From assembly GCA_031287525.1 (NCBI GenBank), contig JAITSU010000021.1, positions 1-40,603 of the forward strand: 40,603 bases of DNA, in the 5' to 3' direction. Below the pieces are notes generated by a model. It had not been told where the DNA came from and did not search any database. It saw nothing but the letters and a program-made list of their open reading frames with translations. Position 1 is the stretch's first letter, and every line of letters starts with the position of its first letter. The translations under genes were made by a program, and so were the position numbers. This document shows, one piece after another, positions 33,133 to 40,603 of this stretch. The stretch comes from Zoogloeaceae bacterium. GTDB lineage: Bacteria; Pseudomonadota; Gammaproteobacteria; Burkholderiales; Rhodocyclaceae.

Positions 33133-33915
33133 ATGACCGACAAACCACAATCCCCTCCCCCGCCCACCAAAATTTCTGTCCGCGATCTGAATTTTTACTA
33201 CGGAAAATTTCAGGCGTTAAAACAGATTCATCTGGAAATTCCCGAACACTGCGTGACGGCGTTCATCGGCCCTTCCGGTTGCGGCAAATCGACGCTCTTG
33301 CGTACCTTTAACCGGATGTTCGAGCTATACCCGGATCAACGCGCCGAAGGCAGCATTTTGTTAGACGGCGAAAACCTGCTGGATTCAAAACAGGATGTCG
33401 CCTTGCTGCGCGCCCGCGTCGGCATGGTGTTTCAGAAGCCGACGCCTTTTCCCATGTCGATTTTCGACAACATCGCCTTCGGGGTGAATCTTTTTGAACA
33501 TCTTTCCCGAATCGAAATGGAAGAGCGGGTAGAGTGGGCGCTGAAAAAAGCGGCGCTGTGGAATGAAGTGAAAGACAAACTGACCCAGAGCGGCGCCAGC
33601 CTTTCAGGGGGGCAGCAGCAACGCCTGTGCATCGCGCGCGGCGTGGCGATCAAGCCGGAAGTGTTGTTGCTCGACGAACCCTGTTCCGCGCTCGACCCGA
33701 TTTCCACGGCGCGTATCGAAGAATTGATTGCGGAATTGAAGAAGGACTACACCGTCATCATCGTCACCCACAACATGCAGCAAGCCGCCCGGTGCAGCGA
33801 TTACACCGCCTACATGTATCTGGGCGATCTGGTGGAATTCGGCAAAACGGAACAGATGTTCCTGAAACCCGCCAAGGCGGAGACCGAAGACTACATCACC
33901 GGCCGTTTCGGCTGA
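33133..33915 (+). CDS. pstB: Phosphate ABC transporter ATPase PstB
   Basis: The ATPase that drives PstCA, 260 residues. Walker A is GPSGCGKST, the signature is LSGGQQQR, and Walker B is [13 protein letters not shown], followed by the switch His in [20 protein letters not shown]. The Q-loop [18 protein letters not shown] is PstB-specific. The ATG at 33133 is chosen because [11 protein letters not shown] leads straight into the ATPase domain. An upstream GTG or TTG would overlap pstA. Confidence 0.97.
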   Translation: MTDKPQSPPPPTKISVRDLNFYYGKFQALKQIHLEIPEHCVTAFIGPSGCGKSTLLRTFNRMFELYPDQRAEGSILLDGENLLDSKQDVALLRARVGMVFQKPTPFPMSIFDNIAFGVNLFEHLSRIEMEERVEWALKKAALWNEVKDKLTQSGASLSGGQQQRLCIARGVAIKPEVLLLDEPCSALDPISTARIEELIAELKKDYTVIIVTHNMQQAARCSDYTAYMYLGDLVEFGKTEQMFLKPAKAETEDYITGRFG

Positions 33916-33932
33916 TTTCAGGAATCCTTTTC

Positions 33933-34634
33933 ATGAACGACAAACATCTTTCCTCCCAATTCGACAGTGACTTGAACGAAGTCTGCTCGCGGCTGATGGA
34001 AATGGGCGGGCTGGTTGAGGCGCAACTCCAACGCGCCGTCGGCGCGCTGGAAAAATACTCTCTCGACATCATCAGGGAAGTGATCAAAGTCGAGGAAAAA
34101 GTCGACGCCCTGGAAGTCGAAATTGATCACGAACTGACCGCCGTCATCGCCCGCCGCCAGCCCGCCGCCCGCGATCTGCGCCTGTTGCTCGCCATTTCCA
34201 AAATCACCACCAATCTGGAGCGTACCGGCGACGAGGCGCACAAAATCGCCAAACGGGTCAGGTCGATCATGGAACGCGGCGAGACGCGCAACATCCCCAT
34301 CAGCGACCTGCGCGTCGCTTCAGACCTGGCGGTCAATCTCATCCAGCGCGCCCTGGACGCCTTTGTGCGTCTGGACGTGGTTGCCGCCATTGACGTATTC
34401 AAGGAAGACGACCTCATCGACCGCGAATTCAAGGGATTTACCCGCAAACTCATCACCTACATGATGGAAGACCCGCGCACAATCAGCAGCAGTCTGGATT
34501 TGCTGTCCATCGCCAAGGCGGTGGAGCGGATTGGCGATCACGCCAAAAATATCGCCGAATTCATTATCTATGTTGTCAAGGGAACCGATGTGCGCCACAG
34601 TTCGTTGGCGCACATCGAATCCATTGTTGAATGA
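33933..34634 (+). CDS. phoU: Phosphate signalling regulator PhoU
   Basis: PhoU links the Pst transporter to PhoR and keeps the Pho regulon off when phosphate is plentiful. The 233-residue all-helical protein shows the two PhoU repeats, with conserved E/D-xxxD metal-cluster positions in the segments KVEEKVDALEVEID and DDLIDREFKGF. LERTGDEAHKIAKRV and VERIGDHAKNIAEFIIY mark the repeat centres. AGGA lies before the ATG, and the stop overlaps the phoB start (ATGA). Confidence 0.96.
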   Translation: MNDKHLSSQFDSDLNEVCSRLMEMGGLVEAQLQRAVGALEKYSLDIIREVIKVEEKVDALEVEIDHELTAVIARRQPAARDLRLLLAISKITTNLERTGDEAHKIAKRVRSIMERGETRNIPISDLRVASDLAVNLIQRALDAFVRLDVVAAIDVFKEDDLIDREFKGFTRKLITYMMEDPRTISSSLDLLSIAKAVERIGDHAKNIAEFIIYVVKGTDVRHSSLAHIESIVE

Positions 34635-35410
34635 CCGCCCCCAAAATGGTCGCCGCCGCCTTGGTCGCCCCTTCGCCGAAAACCTGCGTTCCGTTCCCGA
34701 AAACGCGCGTGCTGGTGGTCGAAGATGAACCCGACATCGCCCGCCTCATCCAGGTCAATCTGGATTACAGCGGCTTTCAGACCGTGCTGGTCGCGGATGG
34801 CGTCGCGGCGCGTCGGGAGATGGACACGATCCTGCCGGATGTCATTTTGCTCGACTGGATGCTGCCCGGACAAAGCGGTCTCGATCTGGCAAAACAATGG
34901 CGGGCGCAGGAACGCACCAAAGATATTCCGATGCTCATGCTGACCGCCAAAAGCGAGGAGCGTGACAAAGTCAGCGGGCTTGAAAACGGCGTGGATGACT
35001 ACATCACCAAACCCTTTTCGCCCCGCGAACTGGTCGCGCGCATCCGCGCCGTATTGAGGCGGCGCAGCCCGGAACGGCTGGATGACCACGTAAGCATCGG
35101 CAAACTCTCGCTCGACGCCGGACAACACACGGTCATGTTCGGGTCGCGGGAAATCAAGCCAGGTCCAACCGAATTCCGCCTCCTCCATTACCTGATGAAG
35201 CATCCGGGACGGGTTCACAGCCGCGCGCAACTGCTCGACAAGGTTTGGGGCGACCATGTGTTTATCGAAGAGCGCACCGTCGATGTGCACATCAAGCGTC
35301 TGCGCGAAGCGTTGGACATCGCCGGCTTCATGGTGGAAACCGTGCGCGGCGTCGGCTACAGGTTCGCCACATCATCCGACCTGCCCAAATTGACAAAACC
35401 CGGCAAATGA
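34631..35410 (+). CDS. phoB: Phosphate regulon response regulator PhoB
   Basis: An OmpR-type response regulator of 259 residues. The receiver domain has the acidic pair in VLVVEDEPDIARL, the phosphoacceptor Asp75 in DVILLDWMLPG, and the Lys of DYITKPFSPREL. The winged-helix domain includes EFRLLHYLMKHPGRVHSRAQ and RTVDVHIKRLREAL. The start at 34631 overlaps the phoU stop and gives ~22 more residues than E. coli PhoB. A later in-frame start is possible, but the coupling favours this one. It should act on the Pho box at 30063. Confidence 0.95.
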   Translation: MTAPKMVAAALVAPSPKTCVPFPKTRVLVVEDEPDIARLIQVNLDYSGFQTVLVADGVAARREMDTILPDVILLDWMLPGQSGLDLAKQWRAQERTKDIPMLMLTAKSEERDKVSGLENGVDDYITKPFSPRELVARIRAVLRRRSPERLDDHVSIGKLSLDAGQHTVMFGSREIKPGPTEFRLLHYLMKHPGRVHSRAQLLDKVWGDHVFIEERTVDVHIKRLREALDIAGFMVETVRGVGYRFATSSDLPKLTKPGK

Positions 35411-35450
35411 ACGTCTCATCCGAATTTTTCGCGTCTTTCGCATCTTTCTT

Positions 35451-36833
35451 ATGTCAGCTTTTTTTCTGATCCTTCGCTTGGGCGCGCTCCTTTTCTGGCT
35501 TGGCGCGGGCGTCCTCATCGTCAGTTCGTTGAGCGAATCGGCGTTCGGCGTCTGGTTTGGCGCCAGCCTCGGCGTCGTCTGCTGGTTTCTGATGGATTGC
35601 CGGGCAATCGCGCAAACCCTGCGCTGGCTCTATTGGCTTCAGGAAAATCCGCAGCTTGCCCCGCCCCCGTTGCGCGGATTCTGGCTTGAAATCATCAGCA
35701 GCGTTCAACGTCCGCTGCGCCAGCAAATCCGGCGGGGTCAGGAGGTCGAAAACAACCTGAAAAACCTGCAATCGGCGCTTCAAGCCTCGCCCAATGGCGT
35801 GATTGTGCTGGATGAAAAAAACTGCATCGAATGGTTTAATCAAACCGCCAGCCACCATCTGGGATTAAAACCCGTCCGGGATATTCTGCAACCCATTCAT
35901 CATCTGCTGCGTTCCCCCTTGTTTTCAGACTATCTGGACAACCGGGATTTCGACAAGCCGCTTGAACTGGAAAGCCCCGCCAGCACCCCCGCGCATCCCC
36001 TGAAACTCTCAATATGGCTACACGCTTACGCCTCAAATCGCCGCCTCATGCTCACCCAGGACATCACCTCGCAGCAACAAACCGAAATCATGCGCCGCGA
36101 TTTCGTCGCCAATGTCTCGCATGAAATCCGCACCCCGCTCACCGTGCTCATCGGGTTTATCGAAACCCTGCAAACCCTGCCGCCAGATGAAACCCAGCAA
36201 AAATACTATTTGACGATGATGGAACGGCAGGCAAAACGAATGCAACATCTGGTCAGCGATTTAATTACGCTATCCCATCTGGAAAACAGCCCGCCGCCCG
36301 ACTTTCAGGAATGGACATCCGTTCGCGACCTGCTGAATCAGTGCGAAACCGACGCTTACGCCCTGTCTCAAACACTCACGCAAAACATGGACGCGCCGCC
36401 CCACCAGATTATTTTTCCCGCCGTCCCGGAACACGCCCGACTCGCCGGATCAGAAAAAGAACTGTTCAGTCTCTTCACCAACCTGGTTTTCAATGCCGTG
36501 CGCTATACGCCGCCGGGGGGACGCATCGAAATCTCCTGGACATCCCTCCCGGAAGGCGACGCGATATTTTCCGTAAAAGACTCCGGTCCCGGCATCACCG
36601 CCGAACACATCCCCCGCCTGACCGAACGCTTCTACCGCATCGACCGCAGCCGCTCGCACGAAACCGGCGGTACGGGATTGGGGCTTTCCATCGTCAAACA
36701 CATCCTCATCCGCCACAACGCCGCCCTCTCCATCGAAAGCATCCCCGGTCACGGCGCCCGCTTCACCGTCCAATTCCCCGCCAGCCACTACCGCACGGCG
36801 AGTCAGGACGAGGCAACCGTGACGCCCGTCTAA
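35451..36833 (+). CDS. phoR: Phosphate regulon sensor kinase PhoR
   Basis: A 460-residue membrane-bound histidine kinase. Two hydrophobic helices at the N-terminus lack a large periplasmic loop, as in PhoR. A PAS-like region (LQASPNGVIVLDEKNCIEWF) precedes the dimerisation box with His224 (VSHEIRTPLTVLIGF). The ATP domain has NLVFNAVRYTP, DSGPGI and GTGLGLSIVKH. It senses phosphate status through PhoU and Pst and phosphorylates PhoB. The last ~32 codons before its tail are duplicated at 39144. Confidence 0.95.
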   Translation: MSAFFLILRLGALLFWLGAGVLIVSSLSESAFGVWFGASLGVVCWFLMDCRAIAQTLRWLYWLQENPQLAPPPLRGFWLEIISSVQRPLRQQIRRGQEVENNLKNLQSALQASPNGVIVLDEKNCIEWFNQTASHHLGLKPVRDILQPIHHLLRSPLFSDYLDNRDFDKPLELESPASTPAHPLKLSIWLHAYASNRRLMLTQDITSQQQTEIMRRDFVANVSHEIRTPLTVLIGFIETLQTLPPDETQQKYYLTMMERQAKRMQHLVSDLITLSHLENSPPPDFQEWTSVRDLLNQCETDAYALSQTLTQNMDAPPHQIIFPAVPEHARLAGSEKELFSLFTNLVFNAVRYTPPGGRIEISWTSLPEGDAIFSVKDSGPGITAEHIPRLTERFYRIDRSRSHETGGTGLGLSIVKHILIRHNAALSIESIPGHGARFTVQFPASHYRTASQDEATVTPV

Positions 36834-36935
36834 GAACATTGGACTATCCCGCCGGATTGGAGAATAATTCGCCACACAATTACACGAAACAGAACAACTC
36901 CGAACGCAATTGAACAACATTTGGGGAAGAGGGTC

Positions 36936-38969
36936 ATGTTCCTTGATATTCGTTGCAAACCGCTGGTGCAGCAAACCCTTGCCGGAACGGTGCTGATTTG
37001 TATCATTGCCGCGTTCTTGCTGTCGCTGGTGTTGTCTTTCTACACAGAGCAAACGGCGCTTTCGGAGAGCGAGGCGACATTGAAAACCCAGATTGACCTG
37101 GTTTCGCGCACCCTCGAATATGCCGAAGAAAGCATGAAACACAATGCGCGGACGGAACTGGAAAATTTCATGCACGGACTCCCACCCCCACGTTTGACCG
37201 GACGACGGGTGGAATTGGGCGGCGCGACACGCCCGGAAATCGTTTTGAGTGACCATATTCCCGGCATCCACAATCAGGCCTTTCTGCTCGCTTACAAGGA
37301 GCGCAATCCACAGGCGGATATGGCGGTTCTGTTGCAGGATGGCGGCAACCTCTACCGCGCCAGCACGCTGTTGAAAGACGCGAACGGGCGTTACCGCGAT
37401 GGCGAAATCATTGTTGACGCTTACGCGAAAACCGTGCTGGAAGGCAAACTGTATCTCGGCACCATCCAGCGTTCCGGTAAAATGTACGCGCTGGCGGTCA
37501 AGCCTTTGAAAGACAGCGCGAGCAATGTCATCGGCGCGATTTCCTTGCGCGTGCCCATCACAAATGACGTGAATATCCTGCGTGAGCGCTTGAAATCCGT
37601 CGTCGTCGGCAAAACCGGCTATCTGTTCATCATCGAGCAGCCTTCCGGCGACAGCAAGGACGTGCGTTTTATCCTGCATCCCACCATGCAGGACAAACTG
37701 GTGAGCGAGGTCGAGGAATCGTCGCGACAGATTATCAGCGACATTCAGGAACAGAAGAAAGGCTTTTTGCCCTACACCTGGAAAGATGCCAACGGCGATT
37801 CCACTGACCGACTGGTGGCGTTTGCAGAGATTCCTGCCCTGCACTGGATTGTCGCTGCCGCCGTGCCGAAGTCGGAATTCACCGCGCCGTATGACCATAT
37901 TCGTTACCTTCTGCTGTTGGGGCTGGCGGTCACGGTCATCCTGCTCATTGGCTGCCTGACGCTGCTCGTGCGCTGGCAAGTGCGCCCGATGCGCGGCGTT
38001 GCCGATGGCATGGCGTACATGGGACAAGGCGATTTGACCCATGATGTTGTCGTGAATGCGGATTCCAGAAATGAAATCGACCGGCTGGCAGTTCGCATCA
38101 ACGATACCCGCAATGCCATGCACGACCTGATTGGCAAGATTCGCGGCACGGTGGAAAAAGTCGGTGCCCTGTCTGTCGACAGTGCCGACGCCATGCGGCA
38201 ACTCGCGCGGAGTATCGACGGGTTATCCGCGTCTTCCGGCGAAATGAGCGCCAAAATCGGCGAACTTTCCACCGCCATCGACCACATTGCGGCTTCGGCG
38301 GACGACGCCCATCAATATGTGAGCGACGCCGTGGAAAAGGTCGAGAACGGGCGCGCGGTGGTAGGCAATGTCATCGACTCCATTCATCTGATTGAAACCC
38401 GCGTGGCGTCCACCCTGAATGAAGTTGAAACCCTGACCGGACATTCGCGGCAAATCAGCAAGGTAGTGGAAACCATCGGCGCGATTGCCGGACAAACCAA
38501 CCTGCTCGCCCTGAATGCAGCCATCGAAGCCGCCCGCGCCGGAGAAGTCGGGCGTGGCTTCGCCGTCGTTGCCGACGAAGTGCGAAAACTCGCCGAGCAA
38601 TCCGCGCAATCCGCCAGCGAAATCGACGACATCCTGAACCTGATTACCACCGGTGTCACCGCCGTGCGCGTGTCCATCGACGATGTGGTGCAAGAAACCC
38701 GGCGCAGCACAGAATCTTCCAACGCCGCAGGCGCGGCGCTGCAAGCCATCGACGACATCACCCGCGACATCGCGGCGTCGGTCACCACCATCGCTGACGC
38801 GACCCGCAAACAAGTTTCCGCCACCCAGGTCATGCGCGAACAGGTCGATTCCTCCGTCCAGGCCACCTCCGACGCCAACCAGATTACCCGCGAAATATCG
38901 CAAAGCGCGGGCAAACTGCAAGGCGAAGCCGAGAGACTGGGGCAGGATGTGAGCCGGTTTATTATTTGA
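36936..38969 (+). CDS. Methyl-accepting chemotaxis protein with a periplasmic Cache-type sensor
   Basis: A 677-residue transducer. A membrane helix (residues ~15-40) leads to a large periplasmic domain of the Cache type (residues ~40-330, with [10 protein letters not shown] and [17 protein letters not shown]). A second helix follows ([20 protein letters not shown]), then a HAMP domain and a cytoplasmic signalling domain with the hairpin tip region [20 protein letters not shown] and [20 protein letters not shown]. The ligand is unknown; Cache domains usually bind small molecules such as organic acids or amino acids. GAAGAGG precedes the ATG at 36936. The gene stands between phoR and a copy of the phoR 3' end, so it looks inserted into the pho locus. 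Confidence 0.95.
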   Translation: MFLDIRCKPLVQQTLAGTVLICIIAAFLLSLVLSFYTEQTALSESEATLKTQIDLVSRTLEYAEESMKHNARTELENFMHGLPPPRLTGRRVELGGATRPEIVLSDHIPGIHNQAFLLAYKERNPQADMAVLLQDGGNLYRASTLLKDANGRYRDGEIIVDAYAKTVLEGKLYLGTIQRSGKMYALAVKPLKDSASNVIGAISLRVPITNDVNILRERLKSVVVGKTGYLFIIEQPSGDSKDVRFILHPTMQDKLVSEVEESSRQIISDIQEQKKGFLPYTWKDANGDSTDRLVAFAEIPALHWIVAAAVPKSEFTAPYDHIRYLLLLGLAVTVILLIGCLTLLVRWQVRPMRGVADGMAYMGQGDLTHDVVVNADSRNEIDRLAVRINDTRNAMHDLIGKIRGTVEKVGALSVDSADAMRQLARSIDGLSASSGEMSAKIGELSTAIDHIAASADDAHQYVSDAVEKVENGRAVVGNVIDSIHLIETRVASTLNEVETLTGHSRQISKVVETIGAIAGQTNLLALNAAIEAARAGEVGRGFAVVADEVRKLAEQSAQSASEIDDILNLITTGVTAVRVSIDDVVQETRRSTESSNAAGAALQAIDDITRDIAASVTTIADATRKQVSATQVMREQVDSSVQATSDANQITREISQSAGKLQGEAERLGQDVSRFII

Positions 38970-39143
38970 TCAGGGGGTCAGTAATTTGTGGCAGCAAGCT
39001 TTGTGAAGCCGTCGCTGGATTTGAGGGCGGATGCGGCAGCCGCAGTCCGTCCGCTTGCGCGAAAAGCCAGTCTTATGCGCGGAAACCCGGTTGATTGATT
39101 CAGCCCCGCTCATTTGAGAGGAAGCGATAGACAGACGCTCACG
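38970..39143. other. Intergenic stretch before the duplicated phoR tail
   Basis: No gene or clear regulatory element is visible. The sequence stays open in no protein-like frame. It joins the end of the chemoreceptor gene to the phoR-tail copy at 39144, so it contains the right-hand junction of the rearrangement. Confidence 0.5.
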
Positions 39144-39272
39144 CACATCCTCATCCGCCACAACGCCGCCCTCTCCATCGAAAGCGTTCCCGGTCACGGC
39201 GCTCGTTTCACCGTCCAATTCCCCGCCAGCCACTACCGCGCAACAAGCCCGAACGCCGATACCGCGCTGTAA
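39144..39272 (+). pseudogene. Duplicated 3' end of phoR
   Basis: About 96 bp (39144-39239) match phoR 36699-36794 closely; the offset is 2445 bp. The frame encodes HILIRHNAALSIESVPGHGA and RFTVQFPASHYR as in PhoR, with one Ile-to-Val change and several silent differences. It then diverges into ATSPNADTAL and a stop at 39272. The mostly silent differences suggest both copies were once under selection as coding sequence. No upstream kinase part is present. Confidence 0.85.
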
Positions 39273-39413
39273 CGCCATGGTTTAACAGCCCCGGTTCCGG
39301 CTGATCGAACCCGCGCCCGCCAGAAAGTCTTCCCCCATGTGGTACCCTATCGCCCGGATTTTTTCTTGGTCGAAAATCCTTCAATTTCAATTTACACAGG
39401 GGAAAAATACGTG

Positions 39414-40603
39414 ATGACCACTTTGAACACAGCGGGCGTTCAGGACGCTGACACCGAAAATCCTGAACAGGTCAAACCGTTGGAGAGCATGGAACCGGCG
39501 CTTTCGCATGGGCATACCATCATGACCCGGCGCGAATTTGCCATTGTGGTCGCGGACGTTCTCGTCATGCTGGCCTTGCTCAAGTTTCTGCCTTACAAAT
39601 TCGAGACCAACGCCGGGTTGGCGCTTCTGGTTTTCGCCGGTGTACTCTGGCTCACCGAGGCCATTCACATCACCCTGACCGCGCTGATTGTGCCGGTACT
39701 GGCGGTGACTTTCGGGCTGATGGATATGGAGAAATCCCTCCAGTCTTTTTCAGACCCGACCATCTTTCTCTTTTTCGGCGGCTTCGTGCTGGCGACCGCG
39801 TTTCATGTGCAGGGGATCGACCGCCTGATCGCCAATCGTGTGCTGCTGCTGGCGCGCGGGAATTTCGGCGCGGCAGCAGTTCTGATGTTCGTGGCGACGG
39901 CAGCCCTGTCGATGTGGATCAGCAATACCGCGACCGCCGCGATGATGTTGCCGCTGGCGCTGGGCATCCTGAGCAATCTGGATACCGGAAAGGAACGCAA
40001 TACTTTTGTGTTCCTGCTTCTGGGTGTGGCCTACAGCGCCAGCATCGGCGGGCTGGGGACGCCCGTGGGCAGCCCGCCGAACATGATCACCATCAACTAT
40101 CTCAAAACCATCGGCATCGAGATCGACTTCGTGGGCTGGATGAAGTACGGCATCCCGTTGACGCTCATCATGATGGTGGTCATGGTGGGGGTGTTGTATT
40201 GCGTGTTTCGCCCCAATTTCGCCCATCGCGTGGAAATCGAAAAACTCCATTTCACCTGGACGCGCCCCCGCGTCATTGCCGTTGCCGTTTTTCTGGCCGC
40301 CGCGCTGTGCTGGATTTTCAGTTCGCAACTCAGCGGGTTTGTGGGCGGTAAACAGTTCGATTCGTATGTCGCCGTCGCCGCCGCTGTTCTGGTCGGCGTC
40401 TCAGGCGTCGCTTCGTGGAAGCAGATTCAGATGAACACGGAATGGGGCGTCCTGCTCCTGTTCGGCGGCGGGCTTGCCTTGAGCAGCATACTGAAAATCT
40501 CCGGCGCAAGCGTCGTGATGGCGCAGGCGGTGAGCGGGGTGCTCGGCGATGGACACTGGTTTATCGTCATGGTCACATCGGTCGCTTTCATCATCTTGTT
40601 GAC
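39414..40603 (+). CDS. DASS-family (SLC13-type) anion/dicarboxylate transporter, cut at the right edge
   Basis: The first ~396 residues of a sodium-coupled divalent anion transporter. After a soluble head (MTTLNTAGVQDADTENPEQV) come many membrane helices. The two sodium-site motifs are present as SMWISNTATAAMMLPLALGI and the GGLGTPVGSPPNMITINYL segment. The gene continues past the window end. The ATG at 39414 and a GTG at 39411 are both possible, with AGGGG (39398-39402) just upstream. Substrates in the family include succinate, citrate and sulfate; this sequence alone does not decide. Confidence 0.92.
   Translation, partial: MTTLNTAGVQDADTENPEQVKPLESMEPALSHGHTIMTRREFAIVVADVLVMLALLKFLPYKFETNAGLALLVFAGVLWLTEAIHITLTALIVPVLAVTFGLMDMEKSLQSFSDPTIFLFFGGFVLATAFHVQGIDRLIANRVLLLARGNFGAAAVLMFVATAALSMWISNTATAAMMLPLALGILSNLDTGKERNTFVFLLLGVAYSASIGGLGTPVGSPPNMITINYLKTIGIEIDFVGWMKYGIPLTLIMMVVMVGVLYCVFRPNFAHRVEIEKLHFTWTRPRVIAVAVFLAAALCWIFSSQLSGFVGGKQFDSYVAVAAAVLVGVSGVASWKQIQMNTEWGVLLLFGGGLALSSILKISGASVVMAQAVSGVLGDGHWFIVMVTSVAFIILL

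Noticed and set aside
36450..38201. Open frame of 583 codons on the minus strand opposite phoR and the chemoreceptor
   Set aside because: It crosses two well-supported genes in antisense and resembles nothing. The repeat of its sequence near 39200 simply reflects the phoR-tail duplication.

Overview
The window looks like chromosomal DNA of a betaproteobacterium, possibly near the Rhodocyclales or Nitrosomonadales. The basis is GC-rich coding DNA, the gene orders ribE-ribB-ribH-nusB and pstSCAB-phoU-phoB-phoR, a GGDEF protein with an N-terminus common in that class, a type IV pilus PilY1, and a TTGACA/TAGAAT rRNA promoter with a boxA leader. The genus is an inference; nothing in the window fixes it.

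Layout. 1-330 (minus): the leader and promoter of an rRNA operon whose 16S gene lies just beyond the left edge, with an odd tRNA-Thr(UGU) upstream of it. 420-7470 (plus): a diguanylate cyclase, purC, a small membrane protein interrupted by a 14-G tract, oligopeptidase A, a glutaredoxin-like exported protein, xthA, an EAL-domain remnant, and a 43-residue basic protein with paired palindromes and a strong terminator. 7603-8631 (minus): mutY. 8763-11466: an AT-richer accessory island holding a formylglycine-generating-enzyme-like (SUMF1) protein with a 60-bp tandem repeat, a translationally overlapped HicA-like small protein, an IS200/IS605-type end hairpin, and a remnant of a class I ribonucleotide reductase beta subunit. 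11463-16539: an orphan periplasmic binding protein, an exported metallo-beta-lactamase-fold protein, a Fic protein with Gln in place of the motif His, and a DUF4139/MuiA-like protein. 16693-23177 (minus): thiL-ruvB, an Rpn/PD-(D/E)XK nuclease followed by orphan copies of its own 3' end, and the riboflavin operon ribE-ribB-ribH-nusB. 23417-29602 (minus): a very large pilY1 (1960 aa) with a clear promoter and a heptamer repeat at its transcription start. 29600-30062: a gene-free stretch full of repeats. 30063-36833 (plus): a Pho box followed by pstS-pstC-pstA-pstB-phoU-phoB-phoR, the complete high-affinity phosphate uptake and signalling set. 36936-38969: a methyl-accepting chemotaxis protein. 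39144-39272: a second copy of the phoR 3' end. 39414 to the right edge: a DASS-family sodium/dicarboxylate-type transporter, cut by the edge.

The core genes are ordinary and colinear with relatives. The unusual content lies in sites that look able to vary or to have been rebuilt: the poly-G tract, the Rpn 3'-cassette array, the heptamer repeat at the pilY1 start, the duplicated PilY1 N-terminal modules, the duplicated phoR tail around the chemoreceptor, and the SUMF1/HicA-like pair. The SUMF1/HicA-like pair and the Rpn cassette array are the best candidates for something not yet described. No function for either can be proved from sequence alone.
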